The notes: generated by a model from the letters alone, not told the origin. Shown: positions 51,434 to 61,130, numbered from the stretch's first letter. The stretch is 64,000 bases of DNA from Bradyrhizobium ottawaense (GCF_900099825.1 NZ_LT629693.1:8071001-8135000); one strand, 5' to 3'. Program-made: numbers and translations.

Positions 51434-51509
51434 CGTCATTCCGGGATGGTCCGAAGGACCAGACCCGGAATCTCGAGATTCCGGGTTCGCTTCGCGCCCC
51501 GGAATGACG
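51434..51509. repeat. Palindromic repeat, GTCATTCCGGG family, copy 1
   Basis: CGTCATTCCGGG at the left end and CCCCGGAATGACG at the right end form a long imperfect hairpin with internal self-complementary parts. A shorter member of the same family lies at 61296-61345. Confidence 0.88.
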
Positions 51510-51513
51510 GTGG

Positions 51514-51963
51514 CTAAAAAATCTTCCGATACTGCATAAACCCGGAATCATCCGCGACCTGGTCGTAGAGAATTCTCGCCTGGGCATTCGTGGTCTGCGT
51601 CAGCCAATGCACGCGGCTGGCGCCGGCTTCTTTCGCCTTCGCGTAGACCGCCTCGATCAGCGCACGGCCAAGGCCGAGCCCCCGCGCGCTGTCGGCCACG
51701 AACAAATCCTGCAGATAGCAGTAATTGCCGACCGTCCAGCTCGACCGATGAAACAGGTATTGCACGATGCCGGTGAGCTTGCCGTCGACATAGGCGCCGA
51801 GCAAGAACATCGGCTCGTCGGGATCGTGAAACCGCTGCCATGCGACATCACTGGCGCCTTGCGCCAGCGTCGCCTTGTAGAAAGCGAGATAGCCGTTCCA
51901 CAGCGGCTCCCATGCCGCCCGCTCGTCCTTGCCGACGGGGCGAATGACGACGTTGGCGGCCAT
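51514..51963 (-). CDS. GNAT-family N-acetyltransferase
   Basis: The protein has 149 residues. The acetyl-CoA-binding motif is Q-D-L-F-V-A-D-S-A-R-G-L-G-L-G-R-A (R-x-x-G-x-G/A) and the last strand/helix (W-L-T-Q-T-T-N-A-Q-A-R-I-L-Y-D) is typical. Substrate unknown. It lies 11 nt downstream of glpX in the same direction, so the two are likely co-transcribed. The ATG at 51963 starts with M-A-A-N-V-V-I-R-P-V. Confidence 0.9.
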   Translation of the reverse strand: MAANVVIRPVGKDERAAWEPLWNGYLAFYKATLAQGASDVAWQRFHDPDEPMFLLGAYVDGKLTGIVQYLFHRSSWTVGNYCYLQDLFVADSARGLGLGRALIEAVYAKAKEAGASRVHWLTQTTNAQARILYDQVADDSGFMQYRKIF

Positions 51964-51974
51964 CGGATCTTTCC

Positions 51975-52973
51975 TCAATCCAGGTGGAACTTGTCGAGCT
52001 GGCGGTGCTCGGCCTTGATGTAGCGGACGGTGCCGGTGACCGAGCGCATCACGACGGTTTCGGTCTCGATCACGTCCTTGCGGAACTTGACGCCCGAGAG
52101 CAGCGAGCCTGTGGTGACGCCGGTGGCCGCAAACAGGCAGTCGCCCTTCGCCATGTCCTCGATGCCGTAAATGAACTTCGGGTCCGTCACGCCCATCTTG
52201 TGGGCGCGCTCGCGCTTCTCGTCGCTGTCGAGGATCAGCCGGCATTGCATCTGGCCACCGATGCAGCGCAATGCGGCCGCCGCCAGCACGCCTTCGGGTG
52301 CGCCACCGGTACCGATATACATATCGACGCCGGTATTGTCGGGGTCGGCGCAGTGGATCACGCCGGCGACGTCACCGTCGGTGATCAGGCGCACCGCAGC
52401 GCCGGTGCTGCGGACGCCGGTGATGATGTCGGCGTGGCGCGGACGATCGAGCACCAGCACCGTGATCGCGGAAGCGTCGACGCCCTTGGCCTTGGCGAGC
52501 CGGCGGACGTTGTCAGCCGGCGACGCGTCGAGTTCGACCACGCCCTTCTTGTAACCCGGACCGACCGCGATCTTCTGCATGTAGACGTCGGGCGCATGCA
52601 ACAGCGTGCCGCCATCGGCCATCGCCATGGTCGCGATCGCGCCCGGCATGTTCTTGGCGCACAGCGTCGTGCCTTCGAGCGGATCGACCGCGATATCGAC
52701 CTTCGGGCCGGCGTTGAGGCCGACCTTTTCGCCGATAAACAGCATCGGCGCCTCGTCGCGTTCGCCCTCGCCGATCACGATGGTGCCTTCGATCGGCAGC
52801 TTGTTGAGTTCGCGGCGCATCGCGTCGACCGCGGCCTGGTCGGCGGCTTTCTCCTGGCCATGGCCGCGCAGCCGCGCCGCCGAAACCGCGGCGCGCTCCG
52901 TCACGCGCACGATTTCGAGCGTCAGAATGCGCTCGAGCAATAGCTGCGGTGGAACGGAAATATGGGTCGACAT
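51975..52973 (-). CDS. glpX: Fructose-1,6-bisphosphatase class II (GlpX)
   Basis: The protein has 332 residues and hydrolyses fructose 1,6-bisphosphate in gluconeogenesis and the Calvin cycle. GlpX hallmarks are G-E-G-E-R-D-E-A-P-M-L, the metal-site D-I-A-V-D-P-L-E-G-T and G-T-G-G-A-P-E-G. The start at 52973 follows AGGGAG. It belongs to the hom-glpX minus-strand unit, with 86 nt to the end of hom. Confidence 0.96.
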   Translation of the reverse strand: MSTHISVPPQLLLERILTLEIVRVTERAAVSAARLRGHGQEKAADQAAVDAMRRELNKLPIEGTIVIGEGERDEAPMLFIGEKVGLNAGPKVDIAVDPLEGTTLCAKNMPGAIATMAMADGGTLLHAPDVYMQKIAVGPGYKKGVVELDASPADNVRRLAKAKGVDASAITVLVLDRPRHADIITGVRSTGAAVRLITDGDVAGVIHCADPDNTGVDMYIGTGGAPEGVLAAAALRCIGGQMQCRLILDSDEKRERAHKMGVTDPKFIYGIEDMAKGDCLFAATGVTTGSLLSGVKFRKDVIETETVVMRSVTGTVRYIKAEHRQLDKFHLD

Positions 52974-53059
52974 TTCGGCAACTCCCTTAGAGCTTTGTGG
53001 CGGCCCCGTTGGGCCGCAATCAATCATATGGTTCGCGCTTCCCTCTGCGAAAGCGCGCG

Positions 53060-54379
53060 CTAGTTCTTTTCGATCCGTATCACCTGCGGCCGGCCGCTGA
53101 TCACCTTGTCGCGCTGCACCGCTTCCAGCGCGCGATGGATCGCGTCCTCGGAGGTCGCGTAGGTAATCAGAATGACCGGTACCGGTGAAGCCTTCTTCGC
53201 CGCATCCGTCGCGTCGACGCCTTCCGGATGGCGCTGCACGACCGATTCCAGCGAAATCTTCTCTTTCGCCAGACGCGTGGCGATCTTGGCAACCGTGCCG
53301 GGCAGATCGCGCGCCATCAGGCGGATGTAGTAGCCGCCCTCGTGGCGCTCCATCGGCGCCTTTTTGGTGTCACGCAGGCGATCCACCGGACGCCCGAACG
53401 GTTTGGCGCGGATGCCGCGCGCGACATCGGCGATATCGGCCACGACGGCGGATGCGGTCGCAGCACCACCGGCGCCGGGGCCGACCAGCGTGATCGCCGG
53501 GATGCCTTCACCGTCGATGGTCACGGCATTGGTGACGCCCATCACCTGCGCGATCGAGGACGATTTCGGCACCATAGTCGGATGCACGCGCTGCTCGATG
53601 CCTTTGGGGGTCCGCACTGCGACGCCGAGCAGCTTGACCCGGTAACCGAGTTCGTCCGCGGCGCGCAGATCTTCCGGCGCGATCGAGGAGATGCCTTCGA
53701 CATAGACCGCGCTCTGCGCCACCTTGGTGCCGAAGGCGAGGCTGGCCAGGATCGCCAGCTTCTGCGCGGTGTCGTGGCCGTCGACATCGAACGACGGATT
53801 GGCTTCGGCATAGCCGAGACGCTGGGCGTCCTTCAGGCATTCGGCAAAGGACAGGCCCTCCTGCTCCATCCGAGTCAGGATATAATTGCAGGTGCCGTTG
53901 AGGATGCCATAGACGCGATTGACGCCGGTGCCGGCAAGCCCCTCGCGAAGGGTCTTGATGACAGGGATGGCCGCGCCGACCGCGGCCTCGAAATTCAGCG
54001 CGCCGCCGTGCTTCTCGGCCGCCCTGGCCAGGCGCAGGCCGTGCTTGGCGATCAGCGCCTTGTTGGCGGTCACCACCGACTTGCCGTTCTTCAGCGCGGC
54101 CTCGATCGCCGACAGTGCCGGTTCACCAGAACCGCCCATCAGCTCGACGAAGCAATCGATGCGGGGATTGTTGGCCAGCGCCAGCGGGCTCTTGACCCAG
54201 TCGATACCGCGCAGATCGAGCGTGCGCTTTTTCGCTTTCGAGCGCGCGGTGACGGCCACCACGCGGATGCCGCGCCCGCTGCGTGCCGACAGCGTTCTTG
54301 CCTGCTCTTCGATGAGGCGGACGACCGCGGCGCCAACCGTGCCGAGCCCCGCAATGCCCACTCTGAGGGGTGCGACCAT
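53060..54379 (-). CDS. hom: Homoserine dehydrogenase
   Basis: The protein has 439 residues. It reduces aspartate semialdehyde to homoserine for threonine and methionine. The N-terminal Rossmann domain has G-I-A-G-L-G-T-V-G; the catalytic part has V-T-A-N-K-A-L and G-I-L-N-G-T-C-N-Y-I; the C-terminal ACT domain (G-Y-Y-I-R-L-M-A-R-D-L-P-G) is the usual allosteric site. It lies 24 nt after the aminotransferase gene, in one operon. Confidence 0.97.
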   Translation of the reverse strand: MVAPLRVGIAGLGTVGAAVVRLIEEQARTLSARSGRGIRVVAVTARSKAKKRTLDLRGIDWVKSPLALANNPRIDCFVELMGGSGEPALSAIEAALKNGKSVVTANKALIAKHGLRLARAAEKHGGALNFEAAVGAAIPVIKTLREGLAGTGVNRVYGILNGTCNYILTRMEQEGLSFAECLKDAQRLGYAEANPSFDVDGHDTAQKLAILASLAFGTKVAQSAVYVEGISSIAPEDLRAADELGYRVKLLGVAVRTPKGIEQRVHPTMVPKSSSIAQVMGVTNAVTIDGEGIPAITLVGPGAGGAATASAVVADIADVARGIRAKPFGRPVDRLRDTKKAPMERHEGGYYIRLMARDLPGTVAKIATRLAKEKISLESVVQRHPEGVDATDAAKKASPVPVILITYATSEDAIHRALEAVQRDKVISGRPQVIRIEKN

Positions 54380-54403
54380 GATTGAAAGAACCTGCTGAAG
54401 GAA

Positions 54404-55624
54404 TTAGCGCCGATTGGCGAGAGGAACCACGTTGTGCAACGTTTCAATGCCGCTTTCAAGGAAGCGGCGCACACCGCGCGCCGCCTGGCGGATTCGCTGC
54501 TCGTTTTCCACCATGGCGATGCGAACATAGCCCTCGCCGTGCTCGCCGAAGGCGACGCCGGGCGAAACCACCACGCCGGATTTCTCCACCATCAGGGTCG
54601 CGAACTGCATGCTGCCGACGTCCTGGAACGCTTTCGGCAGCGGCGCCCAGGCGAACATCGAGGCCTGGGGCGGCGGAATATCCCACCCTGCCCGGCCAAA
54701 ACTCTCCACCAGCGCGTCGCGGCGCTTGCGGTAGGTGTCGCGCATTTCCTTGATGCAATCGTCCGGCCCGTTCAGCGCGGCGGTGGCCGCCACCTGGACC
54801 GGCGTGAACGCGCCATAATCGAGGTAGGACTTCACCCGCGCCAATGCGGCGATGATCCGGTCGTTGCCGACGGCAAATCCCATGCGCCAGCCCGCCATCG
54901 AGAACGTCTTCGACATCGAGGTGAATTCGACGGTGACGTCGATCGCACCGGGAACTTCCAGCACCGAGGGCGGCGGGTTCTTGTCGTCGAAATAGACTTC
55001 GGCATAAGCGAGATCCGACAGGATGAAGATCTCGTGCTTCTTCGCGAACGCTACCAGATCCTTGTAGAAATCGAGATCGGCGACATAGGCGGTCGGATTG
55101 GAGGGATAACAGACGATCAGCGCGATCGGCTTCGGGATCGAGTGGATGATGGCGCGCTCGACCGCTTCGAAGAACTGCGGCGTCGGCTCCGACGGCACCG
55201 AGCGGATCACGCCGCCCGCCATCAGGAAACCGAAGGCGTGGATCGGATAGCTCGGATTGGGGCACAGCACGACGTCGCCGGGCGCGGTAATCGCCTGCGC
55301 CACGTTGGCAAAGCCTTCCTTGGAACCGAGCGTCGCCACGACCTGGGTTTCGGGATTGAGTTTTACGCCGAACCGTCGCGCGTAGTAGGCCGCCTGCGCC
55401 TTGCGAAGTCCGGTGATGCCGCGCGAGGCCGAATAGCGGTCGGTTCGCGGCTTGCCCAGCGTCTCCTTCAGTTTCTCGATCACATGGGGCGGTGTCGGCA
55501 GGTCCGGGTTGCCCATGCCGAGGTCGATGATGTCGGCACCAGCGTTCCGCGCGGCCGCCTTGGCCCGGTTGACCTGTTCGAACACGTAAGGCGGCAGACG
55601 GCGGATACGATAAAAATCTTCCAT
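54404..55624 (-). CDS. Class I aminotransferase (AlaC / diaminopimelate aminotransferase-like)
   Basis: The protein has 406 residues, fold type I. The PLP lysine is in S-M-S-K-T-F-S-M-A-G; other sites are G-M-G-N-P-D-L-P-T-P-P, N-P-S-Y-P-I-H and V-C-Y-P-S-N-P-T. This subgroup (with R-R-L-P-P-Y-V-F near the N-terminus) is conserved beside hom in alphaproteobacteria and is annotated either as alanine- or as LL-diaminopimelate aminotransferase. Exact substrate not decidable from sequence. Its operon partner is hom. Confidence 0.92.
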   Translation of the reverse strand: MEDFYRIRRLPPYVFEQVNRAKAAARNAGADIIDLGMGNPDLPTPPHVIEKLKETLGKPRTDRYSASRGITGLRKAQAAYYARRFGVKLNPETQVVATLGSKEGFANVAQAITAPGDVVLCPNPSYPIHAFGFLMAGGVIRSVPSEPTPQFFEAVERAIIHSIPKPIALIVCYPSNPTAYVADLDFYKDLVAFAKKHEIFILSDLAYAEVYFDDKNPPPSVLEVPGAIDVTVEFTSMSKTFSMAGWRMGFAVGNDRIIAALARVKSYLDYGAFTPVQVAATAALNGPDDCIKEMRDTYRKRRDALVESFGRAGWDIPPPQASMFAWAPLPKAFQDVGSMQFATLMVEKSGVVVSPGVAFGEHGEGYVRIAMVENEQRIRQAARGVRRFLESGIETLHNVVPLANRR

Positions 55625-55814
55625 GGGACCCTTGCTCCGACAACCGGCGAGAATCGCGGGAACCTTGGCGTTGCGAAACCGAATTCGGTTTCGTCCAGAA
55701 GTCGCGCTTAATCAATGATTTAGAGCGAATTCAGGCGCAAGGTCCAGGCTCCGGACCCGCTATGCGGTTGAATTGGGGTTCTTTTTATCACGGGAGCCGG
55801 GCAGCGCCAGCGAT

Positions 55815-55870
55815 TAGAGCGTTTTCGAGCGAAGGGGACACCGGTTCGCGTCAAGAAAACGCGTCAAAAC
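55815..55870. repeat. Dispersed palindromic repeat, copy 3
   Basis: The third copy of the AGCGTTTTC...GAAAACGCGTCAAAAC palindrome, with GGGGAC in the centre where the others have GTGGA(C/T). It lies just after the lipoprotein gene stop and 190 nt upstream of the aminotransferase gene start. Confidence 0.85.
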
Positions 55871-55877
55871 AAGAAGC

Positions 55878-56171
55878 TCATTTTGTGCCGGTTTTTGGCG
55901 CGGTGCCGGTGGAGGCCTGCCGGTCGCGGGCGGCCACCAGTTCTGCCTGAATTTTGGCCAGCTCGGCGGGCTTCATCGCCGCCTCCTCGCGGTCCGGCGG
56001 CAGGTCGTGGACCGGAAGATAGGCGCCGGCCTCCTTCGGACGCTGCGGCGCATCGGTGGGCAAGCCGACGCCGGGCATATCGGCGATCTGCGTCGAGCAC
56101 CCGCCGATCGCCAGCGCCGATGCAAACAGCGCCGCCATCGACAACAGCCTTATCGTCCGATCCACCGGCAT
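55878..56171 (-). CDS. Small lipoprotein, 97 residues
   Basis: The signal peptide ends in A-L-A-I-G-G-C, giving a lipobox (I-G-G-C) and a lipid-anchored Cys at about residue 25. The mature part has P-G-V-G-L-P-T-D-A-P-Q-R-P-K-E-A-G-A-Y-L-P-V-H-D-L-P and an Ala/Lys-rich helical tail (L-A-K-I-Q-A-E-L-V-A-A-R). I do not recognise a family. The start is ATG at 56171. Confidence 0.72.
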   Translation of the reverse strand: MPVDRTIRLLSMAALFASALAIGGCSTQIADMPGVGLPTDAPQRPKEAGAYLPVHDLPPDREEAAMKPAELAKIQAELVAARDRQASTGTAPKTGTK

Positions 56172-56506
56172 CCGTCCGGAAGTCCCCTGATTCTTGTCCC
56201 GCCACGTGCATCTTGCTGACTGCACACCGCGGACGTTTCCGTCTCACTGGTACGAGCCTTGCAGAGCAAAAGTTGCGCGGCTGCATCCATTCAGCCGCAA
56301 CCTTCAACCGTTCAAATAATTGTCGTCCGAAACGATTAAAGCCCAAACAGCCAATCCGACCGGTGAGGCTTCAATGTGTCAGAACGGCGAAATCGTATCG
56401 CACTGCAGCAGGATTAACCCCAAGGTTAACCCCAAGGTTAACCCCGAGCCCGTTGGCGCCAATCGACGCGGTGACGAACCCGAAATGAAGTTATAGTGTC
56501 CCCATC
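56172..56506. other. Intergenic region with a 3 x 12-bp direct repeat upstream of phaC
   Basis: Between divergent genes. At 56410-56445 the 12-mer A(A/G)G(G/A)TTAACCCC occurs three times in a row (GGTTAACC is itself palindromic), about 62 bp before the phaC start. It is a candidate operator or curvature element. Nothing else was seen. Confidence 0.55.
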
Positions 56507-58312
56507 ATGACCGAAGTTAACACCGAAACCCAGGCTCCGAAAGCGTTCAACGCCGAAGCCTTCGCCATGAATATCGCGAAGGCGATGGAGACCAGCGGCC
56601 AGGCGCTCGCGGCCTATCTCAAGCCGCGCGAGAACGGCGAGGCGAAAGACAAGCCGCCGAACGAAATCAGCGAAGTCATCAAGACTTTCTCTACGGTCGC
56701 CGAATACTGGCTGTCCGACCAGAACCGCGTGTCGGATCTGCAGAGCAAGATGGCGAAGGCCTATCTCGATCTCTGGGGTTCGGCGGTGCGCCGCATGGCC
56801 GGCGAAGAGACGAAGCCGGCGATCGAACCGTCGCCGCGCGACAAGCGCTTCAAGGATCCGGAGTGGCGGACGAACCAGTTCTTCGACTTCGTGCTGCAGC
56901 TTTATCTGCTCACCACGCAGTGGGCGCAGGAACTGGTGAAGAACGCCGAAGGCGTCGACCCGCACACCCGCAAGAAGGCCGAATTCTACGTCCAGCAGAT
57001 CACCAACGCGATCGCGCCGTCGAATTTCGTCTTCACCAATCCGGAAGTGCTGCGCGAGACGCTGGCCTCGAACGGCGGCAACCTGGTTCGCGGCATGAAG
57101 ATGCTGGCGGAAGATATCGAGGCCGGACACGGCACGCTGCGCATCCGCCAGTCCGATCCGTCGAACCTCGTCGTCGGCGTCAACATGGCGACGACACCCG
57201 GCAAGGTGATCTTCCAGAACGAGCTGATGCAACTGATCCAGTACACCCCGGCCACGGAGACCGTGCTGCGCACGCCGCTCCTGATCGTGCCGCCATGGAT
57301 CAACAAGTTCTACATTCTCGATCTCAAGCCGGAAAAATCCTACATCAAGTGGTGCGTCGATCAGGGCATCACCGTGTTCGTGATCTCCTGGGTCAACCCG
57401 GACAAGGAACTCGGAAAGAAGACCTGGGCCGATTACATGGCCGAAGGCCCGCTGACCGCGATGGACGTGATCGAGAAGGTGACGGGCGAACTGAAGGTGC
57501 ACACCGCCGGCTATTGCGTCGGCGGCACCCTGCTCGCCTCGACGCTGGCCTATCTCGCGGAGAAGCGCCGCCAGCGCGTCACGTCAGCGACGTTCTTTGC
57601 CGCCCAGGTCGATTTCACCCATGCCGGCGATCTGCTGGTGTTCGTCGACGAGGACCAGCTCTCGGCGCTGGAACGCGACATGCAGGCGGCCGGCGTGCTC
57701 GACGGCGGCAAGATGGCGATGGCCTTCAACATGCTGCGATCGAACGACCTGATCTGGTCCTATGTCGTCAGCAACTACCTGAAGGGACAGACGCCCTCCG
57801 CCTTCGACCTGCTGCACTGGAATTCCGACGCCACGCGGATGCCGGCCGCCAATCATTCGTTCTATCTGCGCAACTGCTATCTGGAGAACCGGCTGTCGAC
57901 CGGCAGCATGGTGCTCGACAACACGCTGCTCGACCTCTCGAAGGTCAAGGTGCCCGTCTACAATCTGGCGACGCGCGAGGATCACATCGCGCCGGCGGAT
58001 TCAGTGCTCTACGGCTCGCAGTTCTTCGGCGGCCCGGTCAAATATGTGCTGTCGGGGTCGGGCCATATCGCCGGTGTGGTCAACCCGCCGGCGGGCGGCA
58101 AGTACCAGTACTGGACCAACGACAACATCAAGGACATCAAGTTGGCCGACTGGATCAAGGGTGCCACCGAGCACAAGGGATCGTGGTGGCCCGACTGGCA
58201 GCAATGGCTGGAAGGCCTCGACGCCGAGCGTGTGCCGGCGCGCGCGGTCGGCTCCGAAGCGATGCCGCCGATCGAGGACGCGCCCGGGAGCTATGTCCGG
58301 GTTCGCGCGTAG
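56507..58312 (+). CDS. phaC: Class I poly(3-hydroxyalkanoate) synthase
   Basis: The protein has 601 residues. The lipase-like box is G-Y-C-V-G-G-T with catalytic Cys337; the catalytic Asp lies in A-T-R-E-D-H-I-A-P and the His in S-G-S-G-H-I-A-G-V. P-P-W-I-N-K-F-Y-I-L-D-L is the usual class I segment. It polymerises 3-hydroxyacyl-CoA into storage granules. No phaA/phaB genes are near, so precursors come from elsewhere. The length is typical for class I. Confidence 0.97.
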   Translation: MTEVNTETQAPKAFNAEAFAMNIAKAMETSGQALAAYLKPRENGEAKDKPPNEISEVIKTFSTVAEYWLSDQNRVSDLQSKMAKAYLDLWGSAVRRMAGEETKPAIEPSPRDKRFKDPEWRTNQFFDFVLQLYLLTTQWAQELVKNAEGVDPHTRKKAEFYVQQITNAIAPSNFVFTNPEVLRETLASNGGNLVRGMKMLAEDIEAGHGTLRIRQSDPSNLVVGVNMATTPGKVIFQNELMQLIQYTPATETVLRTPLLIVPPWINKFYILDLKPEKSYIKWCVDQGITVFVISWVNPDKELGKKTWADYMAEGPLTAMDVIEKVTGELKVHTAGYCVGGTLLASTLAYLAEKRRQRVTSATFFAAQVDFTHAGDLLVFVDEDQLSALERDMQAAGVLDGGKMAMAFNMLRSNDLIWSYVVSNYLKGQTPSAFDLLHWNSDATRMPAANHSFYLRNCYLENRLSTGSMVLDNTLLDLSKVKVPVYNLATREDHIAPADSVLYGSQFFGGPVKYVLSGSGHIAGVVNPPAGGKYQYWTNDNIKDIKLADWIKGATEHKGSWWPDWQQWLEGLDAERVPARAVGSEAMPPIEDAPGSYVRVRA

Positions 58313-58382
58313 CACTGACGCGCAGACTTGGTTATAAACAATCATCCCGCGCCGGGATTCGAATTCAGTTGAGGGGGAACCA

Positions 58383-58781
58383 ATGACGCGTGAACTGTTC
58401 TGGCTGACTCTGACCGTGATTTTGACCGGCCTGCTGTGGATCCCCTACGTGCTCAATCGCTGTCAGGTGCGCGGCCTCGGCGGCGCCATGGCCAACCCGT
58501 CGCGCAACGACAAGCCGCTTGCGGACTGGGCCAACCGGCTGCTGTTCGCGCACGACAATGCGGTCGAGAACCTCATCATCTTCGCGCCGCTGGTGCTGAT
58601 CCTCAACGCGGCCGACTATTCGACCAAATGGACGGTGCTCGCCTGCGCGGTGTATTTCTGGTCCCGCGTCGCACACCTGATCGTCTACACGCTCGGCCTG
58701 CCGGTATTTCGCACGCTGGCCTTCGTCGTCGGCTTCATCGCGCAAGGCGTGCTGGCGCTGGCGATCTTCAAGATCGTCTGA
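58383..58781 (+). CDS. MAPEG-family membrane protein
   Basis: The protein has 132 residues with four hydrophobic helices. The MAPEG pattern is clear: R-x-x-A-N-x-x-E as R-L-L-F-A-H-D-N-A-V-E-N-L, and V-Y-F-W-S-R-V-A-H-L-I-V-Y-T. MAPEG proteins include glutathione-dependent membrane enzymes, but bacterial members are often of unknown activity. It follows phaC by 70 nt and may be co-transcribed. Confidence 0.9.
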   Translation: MTRELFWLTLTVILTGLLWIPYVLNRCQVRGLGGAMANPSRNDKPLADWANRLLFAHDNAVENLIIFAPLVLILNAADYSTKWTVLACAVYFWSRVAHLIVYTLGLPVFRTLAFVVGFIAQGVLALAIFKIV

Positions 58782-58802
58782 GACGAATTCAGGCTTCCTT
58801 GC

Positions 58803-59396
58803 TCAGCCGCCCTTGCGGGCGACAACAAACAGCATCGAAGCCTGTTTGTCGTCGAAGCCTTTGACTTCGCCGCTCTCGATCGCCAGCGAACTCCACTTCC
58901 CTGCCTGCGCGTAGGTGGCGCGCAGCCATTCAAGTGACGGATAGTTGTAGTAGCGATTAAGTGTATCGCGCCCGTCGGCATCGCCGGCCTTGTAGCTGGC
59001 GTAGAAATATCCGGCGGGCTTCAGCGCGCGCCAGATCAGCGCCAGTACGTCGGCAAGTTGCTCGCGGGGAACGTGCAGCAGGCATGCATTGGCCCAGACC
59101 GCGTCGTAGGCCTCGACTTCATTCACGTCCTGAAACAGCAGCGTCTCGACCGGACGGCCGAGGCGCTTCGCGGCGATGTCGGCCAGTTCCGGCGACCCGT
59201 CGGTCGCGCGAACGTCGAAGCCGCTCGCGAGCATTTCGGCGGAATCGCCGCCGGCGCCGCATCCAAGCTCCAGGATTTTGGCACCGGGCGACAGCAGTCC
59301 GAGAAAACGCGCCATCCGCGCCTGGCGCGAGGTGATCTCGCGCTGCGCATAGGCCTCGGCATTGCGCCGGTAGAATTGCAGCGTGTCGTGGTCCAC
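58803..59396 (-). CDS. Class I SAM-dependent methyltransferase
   Basis: The protein has 197 residues. The SAM motif I is I-L-E-L-G-C-G-A-G-G-D; motif II and the post-II acidic D-G-S-P-E-L-A-D are present, and A-N-A-C-L-L-H-V follows. Substrate unknown (small-molecule type). The start is GTG at 59396. It ends 21 nt before the convergent MAPEG gene stop. Confidence 0.88.
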   Translation of the reverse strand: MDHDTLQFYRRNAEAYAQREITSRQARMARFLGLLSPGAKILELGCGAGGDSAEMLASGFDVRATDGSPELADIAAKRLGRPVETLLFQDVNEVEAYDAVWANACLLHVPREQLADVLALIWRALKPAGYFYASYKAGDADGRDTLNRYYNYPSLEWLRATYAQAGKWSSLAIESGEVKGFDDKQASMLFVVARKGG

Positions 59397-59408
59397 TGGC
59401 AGGCTTCC

Positions 59409-60398
59409 TTAACAGTCCGCAATCCCGAGCATCAGCCGCATGTTCTGCACCGCCGCACCGGACGCACCCTTGCCGAGATTGTCGAGCCGCGCGATCAGAA
59501 CCGCCTGCCGGTGCTTCTCGCTGGCAAAGACATAGAGCTCGAGCATATTGGTCTCGTTGAGCGCCTCCGGCTCGAGCTTTCCATTCCTGGTCGCGTCGTC
59601 GAGCGGTTTGACCGAGACGTATTTGCTCCCGACGTAACGCTTCGCCAGCGCCGCGTGAAGGGCGGCACCGTCAGGCTTGCCGGGCAGCGTGTCGAGATGC
59701 AGCGGTACCGACACCAGCATGCCCTGCCGGTAGTTGCCGACCGACGGCACGAAGATCGGCCGTCGCGTCAGATGCGAGTAAAGCTGCGTCTCCGGCAGAT
59801 GCTTGTGCTCAAAACCCAGACCATAAAGCTCGAACGCCGGCGCGGTGCCGTCTTCGAAACTCGCGATCATCGTCTTGCCGCCCCCCGAATAACCGCTCAC
59901 CGCATTGATGGTGATGGGATAATCCGCAGCTACGAGGCCGGCATCGACCAGCGGCCGCAACAATGCGATCGCACCGGTCGGATAGCAGCCGGGATTCGAG
60001 ACCTTCCGGGCGTTGCGGATCTTGTCGACCTGGTCGGCGGCGAGTTCCGGAAAGCCGTAGGCCCAGTCGGGCGCAACGCGAAAGGCGGTCGACGCGTCCA
60101 GCACCTTGGGCGCCGCAGCGCCGAGGCTGTCGATCAGCTTGACCGTCTCCTTGGCGGCGTCATCCGGCAGGCAGAGGATCACGAGATCCACCTCCTTCAT
60201 CAGCGCCTTCTTCGCCTCCGGATCCTTGCGCTTGTCGTCGGCGATGCTTGCGACCGCCACGTCGTTCTGCGCGCTGAGCCGCTCGGCAATGCCGAGGCCC
60301 GTCGTCCCGGAGCCGCCGTCAACGAACACGACGGGCTTCTTCGCGGCGCCGCTGGTCTGGACCTGGCCTTTCGGCAGCTTGGTGTCGGAAACGGTCAT
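59409..60398 (-). CDS. argC: N-acetyl-gamma-glutamyl-phosphate reductase
   Basis: The protein has 329 residues of the shorter, type 2 ArgC group. It reduces N-acetylglutamyl phosphate in arginine synthesis. The NADP loop is G-G-S-G-T-T-G-L and the catalytic Cys138 lies in [10 protein letters not shown]. Its ATG overlaps the stop of the PaiB-like gene (ATGA), so the two are translated together; both follow the Arg-rich leader peptide at 61177-61251. Confidence 0.96.
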   Translation of the reverse strand: MTVSDTKLPKGQVQTSGAAKKPVVFVDGGSGTTGLGIAERLSAQNDVAVASIADDKRKDPEAKKALMKEVDLVILCLPDDAAKETVKLIDSLGAAAPKVLDASTAFRVAPDWAYGFPELAADQVDKIRNARKVSNPGCYPTGAIALLRPLVDAGLVAADYPITINAVSGYSGGGKTMIASFEDGTAPAFELYGLGFEHKHLPETQLYSHLTRRPIFVPSVGNYRQGMLVSVPLHLDTLPGKPDGAALHAALAKRYVGSKYVSVKPLDDATRNGKLEPEALNETNMLELYVFASEKHRQAVLIARLDNLGKGASGAAVQNMRLMLGIADC

Positions 60399-61081
60399 GT
60401 CGCATTCCTTTCGGGGGAAATCGTTGAATCGGTTTGTGGGGCATTGGCCGGGAACGCCAGCGGGCGCTGCTCGCGCATCAGGCTAGCGATCACTCGCGCA
60501 TCGGCGTCGGGCTGCGTGGCCAACGCTTCGGTCAGCGCGGTATAATCGGCGTCCGACTTGTGCTGGTTCAGCTTGAAGCTGCCTTCGATCTCTTCCACCG
60601 TCATCACCATACCCACGATCGCCTTCTTCATCGCCTCAAGCCGCCCGGCGGTCATCTTCGACGACACCCAGGGCTTCTTCGGCAACAGCCGCCCCTCGAA
60701 CTTGGCGCTGAGCGTCTCGATCTGCTCAGCGAGTTCGTCGTCGGACAGTCGCCGCACCGTGCCCGTCAGATGCACCGCCTGGTAGAGCCAGGTCGGCACT
60801 TGGTCCGGCGAGACATACCAGTCCGGCGACACATAGGCATCCGCGCCACTGACGGCCAGCAGCCAGGATGTGGTCCCGTCGGCCAGTTTTATCAGCGGAT
60901 TGTTGCGGGCAACATGAAACGCCGCGCGCGGCGTGCCGTCATCGGCAAAGGAAAGATAGAACGGCAGCGACGAGGCAATCGGCTTGATGCCATCCCACGC
61001 GCAGGCCAGGCCAAAGCCGCGCGCTTCCGCAAACGCAAGGCTTGCGGCGCGGTCGGACTTGAACATCGGAGGCGTATACAT
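60395..61081 (-). CDS. PaiB-family FMN-binding protein
   Basis: The protein has 228 residues and starts M-Y-T-P-P-M-F-K. The family pattern includes [30 protein letters not shown] and the C-terminal K-L-N-Q-H-K-S-D. PaiB proteins bind FMN and take part in regulation linked to polyamines in Bacillus. Pairing with argC behind an arginine leader points to an arginine/polyamine connection here. GGAG precedes the ATG. Confidence 0.9.
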   Translation of the reverse strand: MYTPPMFKSDRAASLAFAEARGFGLACAWDGIKPIASSLPFYLSFADDGTPRAAFHVARNNPLIKLADGTTSWLLAVSGADAYVSPDWYVSPDQVPTWLYQAVHLTGTVRRLSDDELAEQIETLSAKFEGRLLPKKPWVSSKMTAGRLEAMKKAIVGMVMTVEEIEGSFKLNQHKSDADYTALTEALATQPDADARVIASLMREQRPLAFPANAPQTDSTISPERNAT

Positions 61082-61130
61082 TTGGAACTCCTGCTTAACG
61101 TAGGAGCCGCCAGATCAGACCGCGTTTTTG

